Shown here in pieces: positions 16,364 through 25,246 of a stretch of DNA of 64,000 nucleotides. How positions within the stretch are numbered: position 1 is the stretch's first letter; each line of letters opens with the position of its first letter. The stretch is from Rubrivivax sp. GTDB lineage: Bacteria; Pseudomonadota; Gammaproteobacteria; Burkholderiales; Burkholderiaceae_C. A program made the translations under genes and the position numbers. The stretch lies in the NCBI GenBank assembly GCA_016707445.1, contig JADJHR010000003.1:887672-951671 (forward strand), given 5' to 3'. The notes under the pieces were generated by a model. That model was not told the DNA's origin, searched no databases, and saw nothing but the letters and a program-made list of their open reading frames with translations.

Positions 16364-16408
16364 GGTTGTTCCTTCCTGGTGGTCTTGACGATGCTGGAAA
16401 GCGCGGGT

Positions 16409-17847
16409 TCAGTGCCCGGCATGGCCGCGCGATGCGCCACCGGGCTTGCGCACCTGGACTTCGACGTCCCGCGCCGGGCGAGTGATTGGCTGCGTCGCTG
16501 CAACACCTTCGGCCTTGAAACGGGCCGGCTCGGCCAGGGCGCCGGTCCACTCGTAGGCCACCGTACCGGGTGGATGTTGATACCAGCCCGGGTCCTTGTA
16601 GTCGCCGCGGGGTTGACCTTTTCGCACCTTGAGCAGGCTGAACATGCCGCCCATCTCGACCGAGCCGAAAGGTCCGTCGCCGGTCATCATCGGCACCGTG
16701 TTGTCGGGCAGTGGCATCTCCATCTCGGCCATGTCGGCCATGCCACGTTCGCCCATCACCATGTAGTCGGGCACCAGCTGCGTGATGCGGCGAACCACGT
16801 CGCGATGATCGACGCCGATCAAGGTCGGCACGTCGTGGCCCATCGCGTTCATCGTGTGGTGGCTCTTGTGGCAATGGAAGGCCCAGTCGCCTTCCTCATT
16901 GGCGATGAAGTCGACCTGGCGCATCTGGCCGACCGCGATGTCGGTCGTCACTTCGGGCCAGCGCGAGCCTTTCGGCGTGGGCCCGCCGTCGGTGCCGGTG
17001 ACGGTGAATTCGTGGCCGTGCAGATGGATCGGATGGTTGGTCATCGTCAGGTTGCCCACGCGGATGCGCACGCGATCGCCCAGGCCGCGCCACCAGCGGG
17101 GCTATCGCCGGGAAAGATGCGGCTGTTCCAGCTCCACAGGTTGAAGTCGAGCATGGTCATGATCTTCGGCGTGGCGGCGCCAGGTTCGATGTCGTAGGCA
17201 TTGAGCAGGAAGCAGAAGTCGCGGTCGACTTCGTCGATCAGCGGGTGCTTCGCGCCCTTGTCCAACTTCGGGTGCGTGATCCACAAGCCCATCATGCCCA
17301 TTGCCATCTGCGTCATCTCGTCGGCATGTGGGTGGTACATGAAGGTGCCAGGCCGGCGCGCCACGAACTCGTAGACGAAGGTCTTGCCCGGCTGGATGCC
17401 CGGCTGCGTGAGGCCGCTCACGCCGTCCATGCCGTTGGGCAGACGCTGGCCGTGCCAGTGCACGCTGGTGTGCTCGGGCAGCTTGTTGGTGACGAAGATG
17501 CGCACGCGGTCGCCTTCGACCACCTCGATCGTCGGGCCCGGGCTCTGGCCGTTGTAGCCCCACAGGTGCGCCTTGAAGCCGGGCGCCATCTCGCGCACCA
17601 CCGGCTCGGCCACCAGGTGGAATTCCTTGACGCCCTGGTTCATGCGCCAGGGCAGGGTCCAGCCATTGAGCGTGACCACCGGGTTGTAGGCTTGGCCGTT
17701 CGGGGGCAGCAGCGGCGGCATCGTGTCGGGCCGGGTCTGGATCACCGGCTCGGGCAGGGCGGCCAGCGCCACCTTGCTGACGGCGGCTGCCGAGACTGCC
17801 GCAGCGATGGCACCGCCGCGGCCCAGAAAGTGGCGGCGAGAGAACAT
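16409..17847 (-). CDS. CopA-type multicopper oxidase (one frameshift)
   Basis: Two frames together make one multicopper oxidase of about 479 aa. The N-terminal part has a twin-arginine signal (SRRHFLG), then HWHGQRLP and MYHPHADEM copper motifs. The C-terminal part has NHPIHLHGHEF and WAFHCHKSHHTM. The frame changes near 17099: the sequence around GATAGCCCCGCTGGTGG lacks one base, after which WWRGLGDRVRIR restores the family sequence. The start is placed at the ATG at 17847, which has AAGGA about 8 bp upstream; an ATG at 17871 is an alternative. The enzyme would oxidise Cu(I) in the periplasm. All copper-site motifs are present, so a sequencing indel is more likely than decay. Confidence 0.85.
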
Positions 17848-17876
17848 GGGGTCGTCCTTCGAATGGGTCATGGCGC

Positions 17877-19310
17877 TCAATGGCCAGCGCTGGCGCCGGT
17901 GCTGTCTTCGCCGGCCATCGGGGCTGCGTTCGCCGCGGTCAGGCCGGGCTTGCCGATCAGGGCCAGGCCGAGGTCGGCTTGCGCGATCCAGAAGTCGCGC
18001 AAAGCCTCGATGGTGCTGTTGACGCTGGCGATCTGCAGCCGCGCGTCGGCCAGCAGCTCGAACACGCCGATCAGCATGCCGTTGTAGCGCAGCAGGTTTT
18101 CGTCGGCGATCAGCTTGCGCAGCGGCAGCAGTACATCGCGCTGATGGATGGCGATGTCGTAGGCTGATCGATACGCGAAGTAGGCTTGCCGGACCTCAGA
18201 GCGTGCGTTGACTGCGGTCTCGGCGGCGCGGTTGACGGCCTGCAGGTAGACCGCCTCGGCTCGCGCCACGCGCGCAGCGCCCCAGTCGAACAAGGGCAGT
18301 TCGACCGCCACCTCCCAGCCGCGCTGGGTCGGCGCCTCGTTGCTGCCGTTGCGCAAGGCGCCCAATTCGAGCACGTTGACGAAGCGAGTCGTCTTCGTCA
18401 GCCCGAGGTTGCTGGCCATCTGCTCGGCTGCGAGCTTGGCAGCCTGAACATCAAGCCGCTGGGCCATGGCTGCCCGTTCGATGTCAGGCTGATCGGCCAC
18501 GGTCCTGGGCAGGTCAGGCAGGCGCTCGGGCAGCTGGAACGCCGTCTGCTCGCCCCAGGTACCGAGTAGCCGGGTCAGACGCTCGCGCGTGGCACGCCGG
18601 GCCTGCTCGGCACGCGCCAGATTCAGCGACGCGTCGACAGAGAAGGCCTGTTCGCGTGCATGCTGCAGCTTGCTGAAGTTGCCGATGCGCTGCATGCGTC
18701 GCGCCAGTTCCGCGCCGGCCTCGGCCGCCTGCTGCACCTGGCGCCGGTAGCGAACGGCTTCTTCGGAAGCCACGGCGTTGTAGTAGGCCTTTCGTGTGTC
18801 GGCAGCCAGCGACAGCACGCGCTGCGTCACCCGGTGCTGGGTCTGCGCGAATCGGCGCGATTCCATCTCGGTGATCCAGGGCATCGCCAGCAGGCGCGCC
18901 AGGTTGAAGTGCAAGCCACGTTCGAGTTCGACTTCGTCGCCACGCCGCAAGCGCGCAAAGCTGTAGCCCGGATTGGGCAGACGTCCAGCCTGCACGAGTT
19001 CGGCTTCGCCGATGCCAAGCTCGGCAAAATCGGCCTGCAGGCCGCGGTTGTTCAGCAGTGCCAGCTGCACGGCATCGTCCACTGTCAGCGGCCTGGCCAG
19101 CAGTGCGTCGACGCGCTGCGCGATCGCGCTGCGTTCGGTGTCGCTGCGTGCCCACTTCAGGTCTTTGTCCAGGTGCTGGCGCGCACTGCGTTCGACGACA
19201 CCGAAGGCGCCGTCCGGGCTGAAGCTGGCGCAGCCGGCAAGCATGCTCAAGGCAGCCAGGCTGAGTGCCAAAGTCCCGCGGGGCCGTCGGTTCAAGGTTT
19301 CGATCGTCAT
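17877..19310 (-). CDS. TolC-family outer-membrane efflux lipoprotein
   Basis: A 477-aa outer-membrane factor. The lipobox SMLAGC places the acylated Cys at residue 27. Two TolC-type repeats of long helices follow (LTVDDAVQLALLNNRGLQADFAELGI; LDVQAAKLAAEQMASNLGLTKT). In the operon it stands where CusC/CzcC or CopB-like exporters occur, but no RND pump or membrane-fusion gene is next to it. It may join a pump encoded elsewhere. It is 9 bp downstream of the small secreted protein and ends just before the multicopper oxidase. Confidence 0.87.
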   Translation of the reverse strand: MTIETLNRRPRGTLALSLAALSMLAGCASFSPDGAFGVVERSARQHLDKDLKWARSDTERSAIAQRVDALLARPLTVDDAVQLALLNNRGLQADFAELGIGEAELVQAGRLPNPGYSFARLRRGDEVELERGLHFNLARLLAMPWITEMESRRFAQTQHRVTQRVLSLAADTRKAYYNAVASEEAVRYRRQVQQAAEAGAELARRMQRIGNFSKLQHAREQAFSVDASLNLARAEQARRATRERLTRLLGTWGEQTAFQLPERLPDLPRTVADQPDIERAAMAQRLDVQAAKLAAEQMASNLGLTKTTRFVNVLELGALRNGSNEAPTQRGWEVAVELPLFDWGAARVARAEAVYLQAVNRAAETAVNARSEVRQAYFAYRSAYDIAIHQRDVLLPLRKLIADENLLRYNGMLIGVFELLADARLQIASVNSTIEALRDFWIAQADLGLALIGKPGLTAANAAPMAGEDSTGASAGH

Positions 19311-19319
19311 GCGGTGGCC

Positions 19320-19634
19320 TCAGGGTTTGCGGGGGCTGCGCTCGGCGCCGGGCGGTGCCGATGGGGCAGCGTCAGGTCGGCTGGCTTCGCGCAGGTTGGC
19401 GCGCCAGCCTCCGATGCGGCCGACGATGTCGTTGGCTTCGCGCCAGGACAGCGGTTTGTCGTCGTCCAGGCGGCGGTGCGCTGCCAGCGATGAGCGGTAG
19501 ATCAGCCTGGGCACCGACGTCTTGGCGTCGAGCGGGTCGGCGGCATGGGCGTCGCCTTGGCGCTGGGCCGCGGCCGACGATGCAGCGAACGTGCACAGCG
19601 CGGCCAGCAGCCAGCGAAGCAGAAATCGGGACAT
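19320..19634 (-). CDS. Small secreted protein of the copper operon
   Basis: A 104-aa protein with a clear signal peptide (LLRWLLAALCTFAASSAAAQ). The mature part is about 80 residues, polar, and contains RLIYRSSLAAHRRLDDDKPLSWREANDIVGRIGGW. No metal-binding Cys/His cluster is seen. Similar short proteins are often found beside TolC/CopA-type metal genes in Burkholderiales; function unknown. The ATG at 19634 is chosen because it gives the signal peptide; an open frame upstream has no such signal. Confidence 0.7.
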   Translation of the reverse strand: MSRFLLRWLLAALCTFAASSAAAQRQGDAHAADPLDAKTSVPRLIYRSSLAAHRRLDDDKPLSWREANDIVGRIGGWRANLREASRPDAAPSAPPGAERSPRKP

Positions 19635-19751
19635 GCCATCCTCGCGATGGGAAATTCGGCACCGACTGCCGCGACAGCATCGCGGGCCGGATCGATCGTC
19701 GGTCATGCCTTCGGCCGGTGCGCAGCCGCACCGGGCCAGGCGTGCCGACGT

Positions 19752-20150
19752 CTACGCGAGAAAAGGTCTGGGCGGTCGTTCGAGCCCGGCGAGGATCACG
19801 CCTGGGTACAAGGGCGCCGGTCCCGGCAGCGGCGCGGCGAAGCGGGTCGGCACCTGCGCGAAGGGGATGGGCATGGACAGGACCGCAACCGCACAGGCGT
19901 TGCCGCAGCATTTGAGCAAGGCGTGATCCTGGTGGACAGGCGCCGTATCGGTGGCGGCTGCAGCAGCACCCTGCGCGTGGTGGGCATGCTGGCCATGCGC
20001 TGCGGGATGCACCATCACGTCGCCTGGCGGCGCATGCTGCGCTGCCGCCTTGCCGCTGACGCAGCCCGGCAATCCACAGGCCGCCAGGCCCTGCAAGGGC
20101 AGGGACAGCACCAGCAGGCCGGTCAGCAGCGCGCGCAGCAGCTTCAACAT
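19752..20150 (-). CDS. His-rich secreted protein, first gene of the copper operon
   Basis: A 132-aa protein with an N-terminal signal (LLRALLTGLLVLSLPLQGLAA). It then has CGLPGC, a His-rich stretch HPAAHGQHAHHAQG (about 47-60), and CCGNACAVAVL (about 82-92). This composition suggests metal binding, and it resembles the short His/Cys-rich proteins that open copper operons (CopL-like or DUF2946-like). The call rests on composition and location only. The ATG at 20150 is the only start that gives a signal peptide. Confidence 0.65.
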   Translation of the reverse strand: MLKLLRALLTGLLVLSLPLQGLAACGLPGCVSGKAAAQHAPPGDVMVHPAAHGQHAHHAQGAAAAATDTAPVHQDHALLKCCGNACAVAVLSMPIPFAQVPTRFAAPLPGPAPLYPGVILAGLERPPRPFLA

Positions 20151-20232
20151 CAGCAGCAGTTTAGCGCCGGCAAACCGGCCGCCGGTCTGAGCAAGCCCGG
20201 TACCCGGGCACCGATTCGCCGGAGCCGAACGT

Positions 20233-21455
<1,223 letters not shown>

Positions 21456-21509
21456 GCCGATCTCCTGATTGCTGGGTTGCAATCTAGCCAGCACCCGCGG
21501 CCGGGGCAA

Positions 21510-22625
21510 TCACGTCGGGGACAAGCGGCTTGGCGTGTGCGCTGGGCGCGAACTGAAATGACCGACCATTGCGGTAGCGCAAAACGGGCACGCGCCGCTC
21601 GCGTCGAGTTCGTTGCGCACGATGCGGTAACCGTCGCGCCGTATCAATGGCGCGCGGCAATCGCTGCAGAAGGTGCTTGTGCCTTCAACGTCACGCACGT
21701 TGCCGATATAGACATGCTGCAGCCCCGCATCCTGACCGATGCGCCGCGCACGCTGCAGCGTGGCCGTCGGCGTGCGGGGCACGCGGTCGAGCTTGTAGTC
21801 GGGATGAAAGGCCGTGAAGTGCAAGGGCAGGTCGGCCCCCAGTTCCGTGGCCACCCAGTGCGTCAGCGACTGGAGCTCGGCCGTGCTGTCGTTCAGGCCC
21901 GGGATCAGCAGCGTGGTGATTTCCAGCCAGCAGGCCGATTCGTGTCGGATGTGCTGCAGCGTGTCGAGCACAGGTGCCAGGTGCGAGCCGGTCTGCTGCC
22001 GATAGAAATCGTCGCTGAAGGCCTTCAGGTCGACGTTGGCCGCGTCCATGCGGGCGAAGAACTCGCGTCGCGGTCCTGCGTGAATGTAGCCCGCGGTCAC
22101 GGCCACGGTGTGGATGCCCAGCGCATGGCAGGCGTCGGCCGTGTCCATCGCATATTCGGCAAAGATCACCGGGTCGTTGTAGGTGAACGCCACGCTGGCC
22201 GCGCCTCGGGACAGCGCGGCGTGCGCGACCTGCTGGGGCGACGCCCGGTCCTGCAGGCGGTCCATCTCGCGGCTCTTGGAGATGTCCCAGTTCTGGCAGA
22301 ACTTGCAGGCCAGGTTGCAGCCGGCAGTGCCGAACGACAGCACGCCCGAGCCGGGATGAAAGTGGTGCAGGGGCTTCTTCTCGATCGGATCGATCGCGAA
22401 GCCCGAACTGCGGCCGTAGGCAGTCAGCACCATGCCGTCGCCCTGGCGCTGGCGCACGAAACACAGGCCGCGCTGGCCCTCGTGCAGCCGGCAGTCGCGC
22501 GGGCACAGGTCGCATTGCAGGCGGCCATCGTCCAGACGCTGCCACCAGCGGGCAGGGTGCGCCTGCGCGAGCGGCGGCTCAGCCAGCCCGCCAGCACGCG
22601 GTCCGGCCTCAGTGGCGATCGCCAT
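21510..22625 (-). CDS. amrS: AmmeMemoRadiSam system radical SAM enzyme
   Basis: A 371-aa radical SAM protein of the AmmeMemoRadiSam family. It starts with a zinc-ribbon like part (LQCDLCPRDCRLHEGQRGLC), then has the cluster motif CNLACKFCQNW (CX3CX2C) near residue 101, and ends in two more Cys pairs (CSDC, CPFC). The pattern with FHPGSGVLSFGTAGCN is typical of the PflA-like branch. The start at 22625 overlaps the Memo-AMMECR1 gene by 17 bp, so the two are co-translated. The biochemical role of this widely conserved system is not established. Confidence 0.9.
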   Translation of the reverse strand: MAIATEAGPRAGGLAEPPLAQAHPARWWQRLDDGRLQCDLCPRDCRLHEGQRGLCFVRQRQGDGMVLTAYGRSSGFAIDPIEKKPLHHFHPGSGVLSFGTAGCNLACKFCQNWDISKSREMDRLQDRASPQQVAHAALSRGAASVAFTYNDPVIFAEYAMDTADACHALGIHTVAVTAGYIHAGPRREFFARMDAANVDLKAFSDDFYRQQTGSHLAPVLDTLQHIRHESACWLEITTLLIPGLNDSTAELQSLTHWVATELGADLPLHFTAFHPDYKLDRVPRTPTATLQRARRIGQDAGLQHVYIGNVRDVEGTSTFCSDCRAPLIRRDGYRIVRNELDASGACPFCATAMVGHFSSRPAHTPSRLSPT

Positions 22626-24072
22626 GCGGCGGATCCTGGAACGAACTGACCGGGAAGCGCCAGAGCTCGATGTCACCGGCCCAGAACTCAGGCGGCAGTC
22701 TGGCCTTGCGCAGCAGCGCCTGCAGGAACTCCTGCGGCTGCTGCAGCACCGACCAGACCTGTGGCAAGAATGTGCCGTGGCGGCGGCGCCAGCGCAGCGC
22801 CACGCCGTCGACTCCCGGGCGCAGTGCCGCCGCCGCCTGATCCAGTGTGGCCGCCGCCGACAAGCGTTCCAGCGGGCCCAGCACCGAGACCTCGATGCGC
22901 AGGCCGGGCCACTCGGCAGCGCTCAGCGCGCTGAAGCGGGGGTCGGTGAATGCCGCGGCGTGCGCGTTGGCGCGCACGTCGTCACCCAGCGGACAGTGGG
23001 CTGCAAGGTGGCCGACACAGCCGCGCAGCCGGCCCTGGGCGTCGTGCAGGGTGACGAAACTGGCCCCGGGCAGCGCCAGCGCCGGGTGCGCCGCGGGTGT
23101 GGTTGCGGGCGTGGGTTCTGGTGTGAGCGCGGGCAACAACAGCGTCTTGGCGATCTCGGCACGCGCCGTCGCCAGCAGCGCCGGGCCGAACTCGAGATCG
23201 CGGTCGGCTGCAAACGACCCGGCGGCATCGTCCGTATCACCGTCGGGCGTTGGGTCGGGGCCTTCCGGTGCGGCTTCGAACACGATTGCGCCATAACCCA
23301 CCACGCGATCGGGATCGGTGCCGGCCGTGTCGGCCGAGTTGCGCATGTCGAGCAGCTGCGGCCGCAGACCATGGCGTCGCGCCGCGCGCAACGCGCCGTT
23401 CAACGAGCGTGCGCCACAGGCCTCGTCACCGCGCAGGTCGTCGGCGAAGTTCAGGATGCGCAGCACGGTCTGGCGGTCCAGCTCGCAGGCCTGCTCATAG
23501 GGCCGGTAGTGCGAGAGGTCGGTGCTGATCACGATCAGCGTCTCATCGTCGCCCCACAGCCGCTCAATCACGGCGTCGACCTCGTGCGGTTGGGCGTCGC
23601 CCACCGCCAGCGGCACCAGACTGAAGGCATTGCCCAGCACGATCTGCAGGAACGGCAATTGAACTTCGATCGCGTGCTCGAGCGCGTGCGCCTGGTCGCT
23701 GACCCCGACCTGCGGCAGCGAGGCAATCAGCGCCAGCGCGTCATGATCGACCGTCACCCGGCCCAGCGGGGTTTCGAAAGCGTCGACCGTGGGCACCACC
23801 AGGCCGCGCACCGCCACCAGATGGGTCGGCGCCAGCAGCACGACCCGGCGCACGCGTCCTCGCAGCGGCGTCAACAACGCATACGCGCTGGCGGCCACGT
23901 CGCCGGAATAGACATAGCCGGCATGCGGCACCACCAGCAGCTTGGGGGTCCCGTGCAGCGCATGGTCGGGCGTGGCGGCGTGGCCCAGGTGCGCCACCAC
24001 CGCGGCCTGCAGTGCGCGCGCGGTGTCGGGATAAAAGCGGCCGGCCACGGCGGCCCGGCGAATCTGCGGCAT
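22609..24072 (-). CDS. Memo-AMMECR1 fusion protein of the AmmeMemoRadiSam system
   Basis: A 487-aa fusion. Residues about 1-270 form a Memo domain (AAVAGRFYP start, VPHAGYVYSGDVAASAYAL, STDLSHYRPYEQA), with the His/Asp/Cys residues that in Memo proteins bind metal. Residues about 290-480 form an AMMECR1 domain (SFVTLHDAQGRLRGCVGHLAA, DPRFSALSAAEWPGLRIEVSVLGP, FLPQVWSVLQQPQEFLQALLRKARLP). The two halves are joined by an Ala/Pro/Thr-rich linker. In many genomes they are separate genes. It precedes the radical SAM gene and overlaps it by 17 bp. Confidence 0.92.
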   Translation of the reverse strand: MPQIRRAAVAGRFYPDTARALQAAVVAHLGHAATPDHALHGTPKLLVVPHAGYVYSGDVAASAYALLTPLRGRVRRVVLLAPTHLVAVRGLVVPTVDAFETPLGRVTVDHDALALIASLPQVGVSDQAHALEHAIEVQLPFLQIVLGNAFSLVPLAVGDAQPHEVDAVIERLWGDDETLIVISTDLSHYRPYEQACELDRQTVLRILNFADDLRGDEACGARSLNGALRAARRHGLRPQLLDMRNSADTAGTDPDRVVGYGAIVFEAAPEGPDPTPDGDTDDAAGSFAADRDLEFGPALLATARAEIAKTLLLPALTPEPTPATTPAAHPALALPGASFVTLHDAQGRLRGCVGHLAAHCPLGDDVRANAHAAAFTDPRFSALSAAEWPGLRIEVSVLGPLERLSAAATLDQAAAALRPGVDGVALRWRRRHGTFLPQVWSVLQQPQEFLQALLRKARLPPEFWAGDIELWRFPVSSFQDPPHGDRH

Positions 24073-24189
24073 CAGGTGATCTCCACAACGCCAGTGTGGA
24101 CCCCTGCGCACAAAGATCAAGGGCGCACCGTTGTCGATGCTCAATTCACCTCGATGTCGCCGCGTTCCACGGCGCCTCCGCCGACCCGC

Positions 24190-25167
24190 TTAGACGGGTT
24201 TGGCGCCGCTGGCCTTGACCACGCCCTCGTAGCGTTGCCATTCCCGCTGGATCAGCGTGGCGAACTGCTCGGGCGTGCTCGGCCGCGGCTCAGCCAGCAT
24301 CTGTGCGTAGCGCGACTTGATGTCGGGGCTTTCCAGGGCGGCAACGAAGGCGCTGTTCAGTCGGGTCACGATGTCCTTGGGCGTTCCTGCAGGCGCGATC
24401 AGTCCCCACCAGGTGTCGATCTCGAAGCCCGGGAAGGTTTCGGCGATGGTCGGCACCTCGGGCAGAAAGCTGCTGCGCTGCGCGGTGGTGACGGCCAGCG
24501 GCACGATCTTGCCCGCGCGGATGTTGGGGCCTACCGTGGCCAGGTTGTCCAGCGTGTAGTCGACCTGGCCGGCCAGCAGTGCCAGCTGCGACGGCGCGCC
24601 GCCGCCGTAGGGGATGTGCACGGCGAAGTAGCCGGCCCTGGACTTGAAGATCTCACCGCCCAGATGGCCGGCACTGCCATTGCCGCCGCTGCCGTAGTTC
24701 AGCTTGGCCGGGTTGGCGCGCGCATAGGCCAGAAAGTCCTTCAGGCTGCTGATCTTCAAGCGCCTTGCGGTGTCGGCGTTCATCACCAGCACATTGGGAA
24801 TGCGCACCACCTGGGTGATGGGCGCAAAGTCCTTGATCGGATGGTAGGGCAGCTTGGCGAACAGCCAGGGGTTGATGGCGTGCATGGCCACCGCAGCCAC
24901 ACCCAGCGTGTGACCGTCGGGAGCGGACTTGGCCACCAGGTCGACACCGATGCCGCCGCCGCCGCCGGGCCGGTTCTCGATCACGATCGTGCCCAGTGCG
25001 TCGCGCGACTTCTCGGCGATCAGCCGGATCGTCTGGTCGATCGGCCCGCCCGGTGCGAAGGGCACGATGATGCGGATGGGTCTGGCGCTGGCCTGTGCCC
25101 GCACGGTGGGGGTGGCGGCGCTGGCGGCACCAGCGGCCAGGGCACAAAGGATGTCGCGTCGTTGCAT
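24190..25167 (-). CDS. Bug/TctC-family periplasmic solute-binding protein
   Basis: A 325-aa secreted binding protein of the tripartite tricarboxylate family. Signal peptide: MQRR, hydrophobic core, end near VRAQA at 25. Bug hallmarks: IIVPFAPGGPIDQTIR, ENRPGGGGGIGVDLVAKSAPDGHTLG and IPYGGGAPSQLALLAGQVD. No TctA/TctB membrane genes are nearby, so it is an orphan Bug protein, as is usual in Burkholderiales where this family is strongly expanded. Ligand probably a carboxylate; not predictable. Confidence 0.9.
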   Translation of the reverse strand: MQRRDILCALAAGAASAATPTVRAQASARPIRIIVPFAPGGPIDQTIRLIAEKSRDALGTIVIENRPGGGGGIGVDLVAKSAPDGHTLGVAAVAMHAINPWLFAKLPYHPIKDFAPITQVVRIPNVLVMNADTARRLKISSLKDFLAYARANPAKLNYGSGGNGSAGHLGGEIFKSRAGYFAVHIPYGGGAPSQLALLAGQVDYTLDNLATVGPNIRAGKIVPLAVTTAQRSSFLPEVPTIAETFPGFEIDTWWGLIAPAGTPKDIVTRLNSAFVAALESPDIKSRYAQMLAEPRPSTPEQFATLIQREWQRYEGVVKASGAKPV

Positions 25168-25246
25168 GCTGGGGGTCTCCGGTCAGGGCAATCGTTCGAT
25201 CGTAGGCCCAAGTCGGCCTTGCATCCCCGAAGGGTGGCGCCACGCC

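Noticed and set aside
20195..20209. GCCCGG-TAC-CCGGGC hairpin after the acyl-CoA dehydrogenase
   Set aside because: The loop is only three bases and no T-run follows; it may be chance in GC-rich DNA.
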